From Sulfidibacter corallicola (lineage in GTDB: Bacteria > Acidobacteriota > Holophagae > Acanthopleuribacterales > Acanthopleuribacteraceae), in the NCBI RefSeq assembly GCF_017498545.1, contig NZ_CP071793.1:6089001-6153000 (forward strand): 64,000 bases of DNA. Reading direction: 5' to 3'. Position numbers and translations under genes: made by a program. Below the pieces are notes generated by a model. The model was given only the letters and a program-made list of their open reading frames with translations. It was not told the origin of the DNA and made no database searches. Of the stretch, positions 45,012-51,775 are shown in pieces; positions within the stretch are counted from its first letter, which is position 1; every line of letters starts with the position of its first letter.

Positions 45012-45542
45012 ATGGGCGGTCGGGGCGGATCCGCCGCCACGCGATGCACCACACAATGAATGGGAAGTCGGCACCGTGGCGTGAATGCCTGTCGTGTTGA
45101 TTCACGTGTCCACCTCGCCGGGGTCTATCGCAAACCCGACCGGGTTTCGTCCTATGTGTGTGAAAAAAGATGGAAGGTCGAAGGCTGACCCGAAGGCCCG
45201 ATTTCCGTCTACGCATTACCCAATCCCGACCTAATCAAAATTCGGGGCGGCAGGTGTACTTGTCGTCCGTCCGGTAGTCGAGCCCCGGTGAAACCCATGC
45301 CTTGGGCGTGATTCGTAGGGGTGCGCCCAAAATTCAAGTCACAAGACTTCTTGGTTAGGAATCAAGGAATTTCTGAGTGAAAGCCGGCCCAAATTCTGAG
45401 GCCAAAATCTTGTTATTTCCAATTCACCAAGAGCTTAACTTTCGGAAACATAGCATCAACGCTGACCCTGGCCGATTTGCTCGTCGCTTTGTGTTGCCAC
45501 AGCTTGCAATCCAAGGGGCTCGCCGAATTTCTGGAGGAAACA

Positions 45543-46196
45543 TTGTTAGAGAAAAAAACCATTAAAGTCGCTATCGCGGATGACTATCAATTGCTCCGCG
45601 AGGCTCTCACCCATATCCTTTCCCAATTCGAGGATATCGAGGTCGTGGGCGAAGCCGCCGATGGTCATGCCGCCCTGGACCTGGTTCGCGACAAGGATGT
45701 CGACATCCTGCTCCTGGAACCCCTCATTCCCAAGAAGGACGGGATCGACCTCACCAAGGACGTGGTCGGGCTCGACAAGAAAACCCGGGTGGTCATTCTC
45801 ACCATGGACAAGACCTCCCACAATGCCTTTCGCATGTTGCGCGCCGGAGCCATGGGCTGGTTGCCCAAAACCGTGGGCGTCGAGGAAGTGCTGCAGGCGA
45901 TTCGCAGTGTGGACAAGGGTAAAGTGTTCCTGCCCATGGAATTACAGCGTGTGTTCGCCGAGAAGTACGTCCGTCCGGAAAGCATCAGCAACCCCGAAGA
46001 ACAGTTGTCGGATCGCGAGTTTCAGGTCATGAGATTGCTGGCCCTGGGGAATACCAACCGGGAAATCTCGAAAATGCTCTACGTGGGTGTCAAGACGGTC
46101 GATACCCATCGCGCCAACCTGCTCCGCAAGTTGGGCTTGAGGAACAATTCCGACCTGACCCGATTCGCCATTCAGAATGGATTCGTCAAGTTCTGA
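45543..46196 (+). CDS. NarL-type response regulator with Glu at the phosphorylation site
   Basis: A 217-residue DNA-binding regulator. The receiver has the acidic pair Asp13-Asp14 (VAIADDYQLL) and the Thr and Lys of VILTMDK and WLPKTV. The phospho-acceptor position reads DILLLEPLIPKKDGID, so Glu59 replaces the usual Asp. A LuxR/NarL HTH forms the C-terminus (LSDREFQVMRLLALGNTNRE, then GVKTVDTHRANLLRKLGL). Such a substitution can mimic the phosphorylated state, so the protein may bind DNA constitutively or be controlled by level. The start is TTG 45543 with GGAGG five bases before it; a longer frame from 45477 lacks that signal. Confidence 0.87.
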   Translation: MLEKKTIKVAIADDYQLLREALTHILSQFEDIEVVGEAADGHAALDLVRDKDVDILLLEPLIPKKDGIDLTKDVVGLDKKTRVVILTMDKTSHNAFRMLRAGAMGWLPKTVGVEEVLQAIRSVDKGKVFLPMELQRVFAEKYVRPESISNPEEQLSDREFQVMRLLALGNTNREISKMLYVGVKTVDTHRANLLRKLGLRNNSDLTRFAIQNGFVKF

Positions 46197-46268
46197 TCCA
46201 GCTCCGGCCCATTCGGCCCTGAACGCTCCCCTTGGCGGGCAGTAGGCCGTGGAGTCTCGCCTCATTAC

Positions 46269-46335
46269 TTGAAGAATTAGCATCGGGTTTCGGTTTGTCG
46301 AACCCCTGTCGACGAACTCGATGCTAATTCTTCAA
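46269..46335. repeat. Perfect 17-bp inverted repeat (possible terminator or MITE)
   Basis: TTGAAGAATTAGCATCG (46269-46285) is the exact reverse complement of 46319-46335. The 33-base loop contains a further GGGTT/AACCC pairing. It lies between convergent genes and has no long T-run after the stem, so it is not a classical terminator. It could act as one in both directions, or be a small palindromic insertion. Confidence 0.7.
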
Positions 46336-46444
46336 CCTTATGAGAACAGATGGCTAAGGATCTCCACGGCCTCGCTCTGGCCAGGATCGGGTATGCGCGT
46401 CGAACGCTCGAGGGAGGGGACTGCGCTGGGTTCGCTTCGTCGAG

Positions 46445-46490
46445 ACAAAAAAGTTGGGCAAAAAGTGGCCGCCCCGGTCGTGCGGGGCGG
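46445..46490 (-). terminator. Rho-independent terminator after the exopolyphosphatase gene
   Basis: On the minus strand CCGCCCCG pairs with CGGGGCGG around a six-base loop (46469-46490), followed by TTTTT and, seven bases on, TTTTTT. It lies seven bases beyond the exopolyphosphatase stop. Confidence 0.8.
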
Positions 46491-46496
46491 TGCGAC

Positions 46497-47984
46497 TCAG
46501 GCGTCGGTATTGATGCGCAGGGTGTAGCCGATGCGCTCCCAATAATTCTGTTCCAGCTCGAGGTCGTAACGGGTCAGGGGATGGTCGGCCAACCACTCGT
46601 CGGGTACATCCAACCAAATTTCGTTGGGCTCCCAATCGATCTCGATCTCGGGAATCGGCTGGTCTCGCCGTTCGCGGTTGAACAGCACGGCCAGGCGCAG
46701 GACGAACACCAAGGGCCAGTCGAATTCGTTTTCGTAGGGTAGGTTGTCGGTTTTCAGGCGTTTTCGGTGGTTGACCACCGCGAAGCTCAACAACCCCTGC
46801 TCGATTTTGGAGAAGCCGTCCATGTCCGTATTCAACAGGATGTATCCGCCGTGCTTGTGATAACCGGAATGGGCCAACACCAGGCCGATTTCGTGAAGGT
46901 CCGCGGCCCAACCGATGATTTTCTGGGCCATGTCGCGGCGGTGAATAAGGGCGTGGGCCACCTGGGGAAACCATTTGAGCGCGGTTTCTCGCACGCGCCT
47001 GGCCTGGTTCTTGTCCACCCGGTAGAAATCCATCATGCCGGACACCGACTCGACTCGCTTGTCGTCGTCCATTTCGCGGCCCAGGAAATCGTAGAGCACG
47101 CCGTCCCGCAAACTCTGGCTGGAGACCAGCATCTGCTCGATACTGAGCTCGAGGAAGATGCCGTAGAGAATGGCGAATCCGCCCGGAAACACGGGGATGC
47201 GGTCCTCGCGCAGGCCTGGCAGCAACTCGCCGCTCATTTTCTTGGCCTGGAACAGGCGATTCTTGATCAGGTTGAGGCCATCCATGGTGATGATGTTGTC
47301 GCCCGAAGTCAGGTAGGCGATCGCATTGCCGATGGCCTTGCAGGTACCCGACGCGCCGATGGCCCGCTCCCAATTGTCCCGAGAAAAGGCGTTGTGATAG
47401 CGTTCCAACTCCCGCGCCACGTGCATCAGGGCCCGTTTGAATCCCTTGCGAGTGATGGCCCCGCCGGGGAAATACTTCATGCTGAAGGTGACGCATCCCA
47501 GTTCGCGGCTTTCCATGGTGTGCGGTTCCAGGTTCTGGCCGATGACGAACTCGGTGGAACCGCCGCCGATGTCGATGACCAGGTTGCGTTTTTTCGACTT
47601 GGGCAGGTGCTGGGCCACGCCTTTGTAGATCAGGCGCGCCTCCTCGCGACCCCCGATGATGTCGACCGGCGTCTTGAGGGTTTCCTCGATTCGTTTGAGG
47701 AAGTCGTAACTGTTCTTGGAGGAGCGCAGGGCATTGGTGCCGACCACCTTGACGAGCTCCGGGGAAATGCCGCGAAGTCGTTGCTCGAACCGAGCGAGGC
47801 AGGTAAGGGCCCGTTCCTGTGCCTCTTGGGAAATGCTCCCGTCTTTTTGAAGGCCCATGCGAAGCCGCACGGGCTCGCGCAGGGAATCGATGACCGTCAC
47901 TCGCCCACGCTGTACTTGCGCGATCATCATGTGAAAACTGTTGGAACCGAGATCAACGGTGGCGATGGTGCGTCGGTCGGGCAT
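46497..47984 (-). CDS. ppx: Exopolyphosphatase / guanosine pentaphosphate phosphohydrolase
   Basis: A 495-residue member of the Ppx/GppA family, which removes terminal phosphate from polyphosphate and, in some members, from pppGpp. The actin-like ATPase fold is marked by TVDLGSNSFHMMIAQV and VIDIGGGSTEFVIG, with the catalytic Glu in GGREEARLIY. The C-terminal half is an HD-like helical domain (residues about 330-430) with WAADLHEIGLVLAHSGYHKH. This matches the long Ppx form of Gram-negative bacteria rather than the short form. A good terminator follows. Choice between polyphosphate and pppGpp as main substrate cannot be made from sequence. Confidence 0.93.
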   Translation of the reverse strand: MPDRRTIATVDLGSNSFHMMIAQVQRGRVTVIDSLREPVRLRMGLQKDGSISQEAQERALTCLARFEQRLRGISPELVKVVGTNALRSSKNSYDFLKRIEETLKTPVDIIGGREEARLIYKGVAQHLPKSKKRNLVIDIGGGSTEFVIGQNLEPHTMESRELGCVTFSMKYFPGGAITRKGFKRALMHVARELERYHNAFSRDNWERAIGASGTCKAIGNAIAYLTSGDNIITMDGLNLIKNRLFQAKKMSGELLPGLREDRIPVFPGGFAILYGIFLELSIEQMLVSSQSLRDGVLYDFLGREMDDDKRVESVSGMMDFYRVDKNQARRVRETALKWFPQVAHALIHRRDMAQKIIGWAADLHEIGLVLAHSGYHKHGGYILLNTDMDGFSKIEQGLLSFAVVNHRKRLKTDNLPYENEFDWPLVFVLRLAVLFNRERRDQPIPEIEIDWEPNEIWLDVPDEWLADHPLTRYDLELEQNYWERIGYTLRINTDA

Positions 47985-48480
47985 GGGTCCCCTTTTCCCC
48001 GAGAGGTTGAAAGTGCGAAAATGCGATTCTTTGCGGCTGCGCGGACCTGTGAATTTTCATGGTCCGATGCCGGGAATCTCGCTTCTCGGGTTGATGTACA
48101 CAATCGAAAGGTTGTGCAAATGGAAGGGCGGGACGCTCACATTCCAGCTAAGAAGCTTACCATCTTTTCAGTCCTTTCCTCATTTCACATATGAAAAATG
48201 AGGTGTGTCATGTGGGAAGTTTCCCAGGGGTCGAGGTCGGTAAAGGGGAGGTGTTCCTCTTTGCCTCGCCCCCTCATTTGGCCGAGAGTTCCTCGGAATT
48301 CGCCTGAGGTGTAGAGGACGTCGCCGCATCCGGTAGGCGTCGGTCTCCTTTTCGAGGACCGTGCTTCCTCGTGGGGACGGGCAGGGGGAAATGGGTTAAG
48401 CTATCCCTTTCACCATGGATCGACGATACGGATCGTCGGAAAAAACACGACGCGCTCAATTCGATTTTGGAGGTTCGGAT
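47985..48480. other. Divergent region upstream of exopolyphosphatase and holin-like genes
   Basis: A 496-base gap. It contains the near-perfect hairpin CCTCATTT/AAATGAGG (48178-48185 with 48196-48203) and the short palindrome GGGAAgtTTCCC near 48214. Either may be an operator or a transcript end. No gene is supported; the holin-like gene's frame extends upstream to 48415 but has no start signal there. Confidence 0.45.
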
Positions 48481-48828
48481 ATGTCCGGTTTGATGAACAT
48501 GATCCTGAGTATGTTGCTTTTGAGCGGTGTCATTTTCGGCGTGGCGCGGATCACGCCGGGCATTCACCTGAAAGGATTCGGTGCCGCCATTCAGGTGGCC
48601 GTGGTCTATAGCCTGATCGACATGCTGCTGTTCCGCGTTCTCGCGTTCTTTTCCCTGCCCTTTCTTTTGATTACCTTCGGTTTGTTCGTCTTCGTCATCA
48701 ATGCGGTCATGTTGTGGCTGACCGACAAGATCCTCGATGATTTCGAGATCGAGGGCTTCGGCACCGCCATTCTGGCTTCGATCATGATCACGGTCGGAAA
48801 CCTGATTTTGAAGTGGCTCCTGCTATAA
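48481..48828 (+). CDS. Small holin-IV-family membrane protein
   Basis: A 115-residue protein with four hydrophobic segments (MILSMLLLSGVIFGVARI; VAVVYSLIDMLLFRVLAFF; LPFLLITFGLFVFVINAVML; AILASIMITVGNLILKWLLL). It matches the phage-holin family IV / YvlD-like group, including ITPGIHLKGFGAAIQVA and the ITFGLFVFVINAVMLWL core. Such chromosomal proteins are common and usually unrelated to phage lysis. No phage genes are nearby. GGAGG lies eight bases before the ATG. The function is unknown; a membrane-stress role is often suggested for homologues. Confidence 0.85.
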   Translation: MSGLMNMILSMLLLSGVIFGVARITPGIHLKGFGAAIQVAVVYSLIDMLLFRVLAFFSLPFLLITFGLFVFVINAVMLWLTDKILDDFEIEGFGTAILASIMITVGNLILKWLLL

Positions 48829-49210
48829 GGTCTAGGGGCCAGCAAGGAGGAGGTGCCAACTCAACCAATCGAAGCAACCTAGCCTACGGTTAATCGGGAT
48901 TCCCAAGAGCGAAATCGGTTCTGTCGCCGAAGTGCGTTGCCTGGTAGTTCCCGCATGCTGAGTGAGGCGTTCCCGCAGTTGGTTGGTCACGGGCGGTATG
49001 CCCGCTGGGCCGACATGTCGGAGTGATTCAGGTAACGACTTAGTGCGATGCCAAAGAGCGGAGCCAAAGGTTCCGCCAAAGGACTGCGACCGAGGAGCCC
49101 GTCCGCTCGTAAGCGACGTAAAGTCTGTAGGTTCACCAGCTTGGTGAACCAATCGAAGCGATCCAAGCATCGACAATTAATTGCGCAGAAGAGCGAAGCA
49201 CAGAATTATA
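48829..49210 (+). repeat. Copies of the dispersed modular hairpin repeat left of the IS
   Basis: Successive degenerate modules fill this gap. A CCAAGAGCG box at 48903 is followed by GTTCCCGCATGCTGAGTGAG at 48947. Then comes the hairpin GCCC-GCT-GGGC (49000-49010) with CGACATGTCGGAG, and another CCAAAGAGCGGAGCC box. A second hairpin, GGTTCACCA-GCT-TGGTGAACC (49130-49150), is preceded by CTGTAG and followed by AATCGAAGCGA. No coding frame is supported. The IS3 element begins at its right edge. Confidence 0.65.
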
Positions 49211-49211
49211 A

Positions 49212-49235
49212 TGGACCCCATAATCGAGACCAGGA
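49212..49235 (+). repeat. IS3-family left terminal inverted repeat
   Basis: Begins TGGACCCC and shares TC.AGACCA spacing with the right end. The outer eight bases match exactly. Confidence 0.8.
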
Positions 49236-49315
49236 GCTAAGCTTCAAAAGCGTTAAGGTGGGACCTCGGGTAAACAGCGGGGCAGAGAGCCAAGGGGGAG
49301 CATAAAGCGGGCGCT

Positions 49316-49430
49316 CCACCATAGTGTTGGGGCCCACCCCTCGTACCCCAGGGGACACCTTGACGGCCCAGCAAGCTGCGCCATCAAGATGTCCATGGTG
49401 CGCCAGGGGTCCACCCTAACACCATGGTCG
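49316..49430 (-). other. Long imperfect hairpin in the IS leader
   Basis: GGACACCTTGACGGC (49353-49367) and GCCATCAAGATGTCC (49380-49394) are complementary except at two positions, with a 12-base loop. On the minus strand those two positions become G-U pairs, so a minus-strand RNA would fold without mismatch there. The outer arms also pair (CCATagTGTTgGGG near 49319 with CCCtAACAccATGG near 49414). The whole stem-loop spans about 110 bases. It is either a regulatory RNA fold in the IS leader, antisense to it, or an older palindromic insertion. Confidence 0.45.
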
Positions 49431-49494
49431 TTCGTCCGTTTATATCCCCCTCGGCCAACAGCTACTGCGGAGCCGGAGAGAGGTAAACCGAGTT

Positions 49495-49788
49495 TTGGCT
49501 AGGAAGCGCAACAATCACGATCCCAAGTTCAAGTCCCGGGTGGCTTTGGAAGCGATTCGCGGCATCAAAACGGTCTCGGAACTGTCAGCCCAGTACGGGG
49601 TCCACCCGACCCTGATCAACCGCTGGAAAAAGCAGGTGATCGAGTCCCTGCCGGAGGTGTTCGAGAGCGGGAAGGCTCCTCGAAAACCCGCCGGCGAATC
49701 ACCGGAAATCGGCAAGCTTTACGAACAAATCGGTCGTCTCCAGGTGGAGCTCGACTGGCTCAAAAAAAAATCTGAATCCCTGCATTGA
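49495..49788 (+). CDS. IS3-family transposase OrfA
   Basis: A 97-residue DNA-binding subunit. The HTH lies at residues 10-45 (RVALEAIRGIKTVSELSAQY, then GVHPTLINRWKKQ) and a leucine-zipper-like end follows (QIGRLQVELDWLKKK). The frame ends at TGA 49788 just after a run of nine A (49762-49770), where slippage probably joins it to orfB. The start is TTG 49495; GAGAG lies upstream. The product binds the terminal repeats. Confidence 0.88.
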   Translation: MARKRNNHDPKFKSRVALEAIRGIKTVSELSAQYGVHPTLINRWKKQVIESLPEVFESGKAPRKPAGESPEIGKLYEQIGRLQVELDWLKKKSESLH

Positions 49789-49825
49789 GGAGAAACGGCT
49801 GTGTATCGAACCCCATCACCGCCGG

Positions 49826-50614
49826 TTGAGCATTCGCCGGCAGTGCGCCTTGCTTGGGTTATCGCGAGCCTCGTACTACTACGAGCCGCGACCCGAGAGG
49901 CCCGAAAACCTGGTCTTGATGTCGGAGATCGATCGTATTTACCTGGATTTCCCCTACTTCGGCAGCCGACGCATGGCCGCCTTCCTGCGAGATCGAGGGT
50001 ATGCGGTCAACCGGAAACGGATTCAACGGCTCATGCGGTTGATGGCCCTGGAGGCCGTGTATCCCAAGCCCCGCACCAGCGCGGCCAACCCGGCCCATCG
50101 CGTGTATCCTTACTTGCTGCGGGACCTGACCATCACCCATCCCAACCACGTTTGGAGCACCGACATCACCTATGTGCCGATGCGGCGAGGCTACATGTAC
50201 CTGACGGCGATTATCGACTGGTACAGCCGGTACGTGGTGGCTTGGGAAATCTCCAACACGCTGGATGGAGCCTTTTGCCGCGAGGTTCTGAGACGCGCGC
50301 TGCAAAACAAGAAACCTTCGATATTCAACACCGATCAAGGCGCGCAATTCACGAGCCCGAAATTCACCGAAATCCTTCAGGAGGCAGAGGTTCAGATCAG
50401 CATGGACGGCAAGGGACGCGCACTGGACAACGTGTTTGTCGAACGATTGTGGCGTTCGGTGAAATACGAGCACATCTACCTGCACAGTTACGAAAACGGC
50501 CTGGAACTGTACCATGGGCTTCACAGGTACTTTGAACACTACAACAACGAGCGGCCACATCAATCGCTCGGCAACCAGAAACCCTCCGAGGTGTACCACG
50601 CCACCGAAGCTTAA
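49826..50614 (+). CDS. IS3-family transposase OrfB (DDE integrase)
   Basis: A 262-residue catalytic transposase subunit with the rve integrase core. The start region SIRRQCALLGLSRASYYYEP is typical. The DDE triad is Asp in WSTDITYVPM, Asp in FNTDQGAQFTS, and Glu in VFVERLWRSVKYEHIYL. The end ERPHQSLGNQKPSEVYH is also characteristic. Its frame is open upstream to the A9 run, and the extension (KRLCIEPHHRRLSIRRQ) looks like genuine family sequence. The active form is therefore probably an OrfA-OrfB fusion. The two frames differ by +1/-2, not the usual -1. Confidence 0.9.
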   Translation: MSIRRQCALLGLSRASYYYEPRPERPENLVLMSEIDRIYLDFPYFGSRRMAAFLRDRGYAVNRKRIQRLMRLMALEAVYPKPRTSAANPAHRVYPYLLRDLTITHPNHVWSTDITYVPMRRGYMYLTAIIDWYSRYVVAWEISNTLDGAFCREVLRRALQNKKPSIFNTDQGAQFTSPKFTEILQEAEVQISMDGKGRALDNVFVERLWRSVKYEHIYLHSYENGLELYHGLHRYFEHYNNERPHQSLGNQKPSEVYHATEA

Positions 50615-50624
50615 GTTTGGCACC

Positions 50625-50648
50625 TTTTGGTCTAGACAACGGGGTCCA
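50625..50648 (-). repeat. IS3-family right terminal inverted repeat
   Basis: Read on the minus strand it begins TGGACCCC and contains TCTAGACCA, matching the left end with several substitutions. Confidence 0.8.
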
Positions 50649-50689
50649 CTATAAATCTCCCTCACGACCCCCAATCCGAAGTCGTAAAA

Positions 50690-51110
50690 TCAAAGTTCCC
50701 GCATCGTGAGAGGGCCGTAAAGCCTGTAGGTTGGCCCGCTGGGCCGACATGTCGGAGCGACCCAACTACCGTTAGGGCATGATGATCAAGAGCGTAGCCG
50801 ATTCCTTTCGCCGAAGGGTCACCTGTCGGAATCCTCAATTATCAAGGTTCCAGGTGAGGTATTTGGGAGGCAGATTGCTATCGACGAAGGCCCTTCCCGG
50901 GAGCCCTTGGCTTCGCTCCATGGGATCGGGAGATCTCTTGATTTGGCCCGCTTCGACATGCGGGCCCGGCGCCCTGGATGGGCCTGCCATCTAAAGCGTC
51001 GACGCCTCTCCCAAGTTGCGGGAACTGCGAGGCAACGCATTTCGGCAGAGGCCCTTCGGCGAAAGAACAGGCAGCGCTCTTGGGCTTCCTGAAAAACCGT
51101 GGGCTGGGTT
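50690..51110. repeat. Dispersed modular hairpin repeats right of the IS
   Basis: A plus-strand module starts with GTTCCCGCATCG (50695) and continues with CCTGTAGGTTGGCCC-GCT-GGGCCGAC (50723-50748). Then follow TGTCGGAGCGA, TCAAGAGCGTAGCC and TTTCGCCGAAGGG. From about 50940 to 51110 a module in the opposite orientation appears (minus strand: GTTCCCGCAACTTGGGAGAG, CGGGCCCGCATGTCGAAG, CCAAGAGCGCTGCC). The region is non-coding. Confidence 0.6.
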
Positions 51111-51775
51111 GCTTGGAGGCGTCGGGCCAGCGGCCCAACCTACAGGCCTGATTTCTCTCTTTGGATGCGGGAACAACGAGGAAGGGCGCTTGGGGGTGGG
51201 CGTAAAGGGAAAGGATGGGCAGGGCTCTTTGGGATGGCGCTTCCTCGAGGGTAGCGTGGCTTGGAGGCGTCGGGCCAGCGGCCCAACCTACAGGCCTGGT
51301 TTCTCTCTTTGGATGCGGGAACAACGAGGGAGGGTGCTTCGGTGTGGGCGTATAGGGAAAGGATGGGCAGGGCTCTTTGGGATGGCGCTGCATCGAGGGT
51401 AGCGTCGCTTCGAGGCGTCGGGCCAGCGGCCCAACCTACAGGCCAGGTTTCTCTCTTTGCATGCGGGAACAACGAGGAAGGGTGCTTGGGGGTGGGTGTA
51501 AAGGGAAAGGATGGGCAGGGCTCTTTGGGATGGCGCTTCCTCGAGGGTTGCGTGGCTTCGAGGCGTCGGGCCAGCGGCCCAACCTACAGGCCTGGTTTCT
51601 CTCTTTGGATGCGGGAACAACGAGGGAGGGTGCTTGGGGGTGGGCGTTAAGGGAAAGGATGGGCAGGGCTCTTTGGGATGGCGCTTCCTCGAGGGTAGCG
51701 TCGCTTCGAGGCGTCGGGCCAGCGGCCCAACCTACTGGGCTGACGTCACCTACAACGATGCGGGAACTTCGAGGT
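51111..51775 (-). repeat. 148-bp tandem repeat array
   Basis: Five near-identical copies occur head to tail. The marker GGCGTCGGGCCAGCGGCCC starts at 51118, 51266, 51414, 51562 and 51710, an exact 148-base period. The marker ATGCGGGAAC recurs at 51165, 51313, 51461, 51609 and 51758. Since 148 is not a multiple of three, the frames rotate and the array is not coding. On the minus strand each unit reads GTTCCCGCAT, CCTGTAGGTTGGGCC-GCT-GGCCCGAC, CTCGAAGCGACGC, CCAAAGAGCCCTGCCC. It is thus the dispersed module in amplified form. It ends at the mrp gene stop. Confidence 0.92.

Larger units (their letters stand above)
44671..45542. other. Gene-poor region with promoter, repeats and a possible RNA
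   Basis: An 870-base gap between the CHASE kinase and the NarL-type regulator. It holds a good promoter, a pair of imperfect direct repeats and two hairpins (all listed separately). The rest, 45012-45542, contains the palindrome GGCGGATCCGCC near 45021 and no supported gene before the regulator. Confidence 0.5.
46197..46496. other. Gap between convergent regulator and exopolyphosphatase genes
   Basis: This 300-base gap holds the long inverted repeat at 46269-46335 and the terminator at 46445-46490. Nothing else is seen. Confidence 0.6.
49211..50649 (+). mobile_element. IS3-family insertion sequence
   Basis: A complete element of about 1.44 kb. The left end begins TGGACCCCataatcGAGACC at 49212 and the right end is its imperfect reverse complement, ending GGGGTCCA at 50648, the TG...CA form of the family. 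Both ends are flanked by TATA (49207-49210 and 50650-50653), a likely four-base target duplication if one extra base is counted at each end. Inside are the usual helix-turn-helix orfA and integrase-type orfB. The leader before orfA is long (about 280 bases) and holds a large hairpin. It is inserted within a cluster of dispersed repeats. Confidence 0.9.

Noticed and set aside
48481-48828. Prophage remnant based on the holin-like gene
   Set aside because: This family is common on bacterial chromosomes without phage, and no other phage gene is present.
49316-49430. Integron attC site
   Set aside because: The inverted arms carry GTTGGGG and CCCTAAC in the opposite order to the R''/R' boxes of attC, and no integrase of the integron type is seen.
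51111-51775. Open frames across the tandem array resembling a repeat protein
   Set aside because: The 148-base period shifts the frame each unit, and the same peptide appears in three frames and both strands; the repeat is non-coding.
51111-51775. CRISPR array
   Set aside because: Units are contiguous 148-base copies without short repeats alternating with unique spacers, and no cas genes are nearby.
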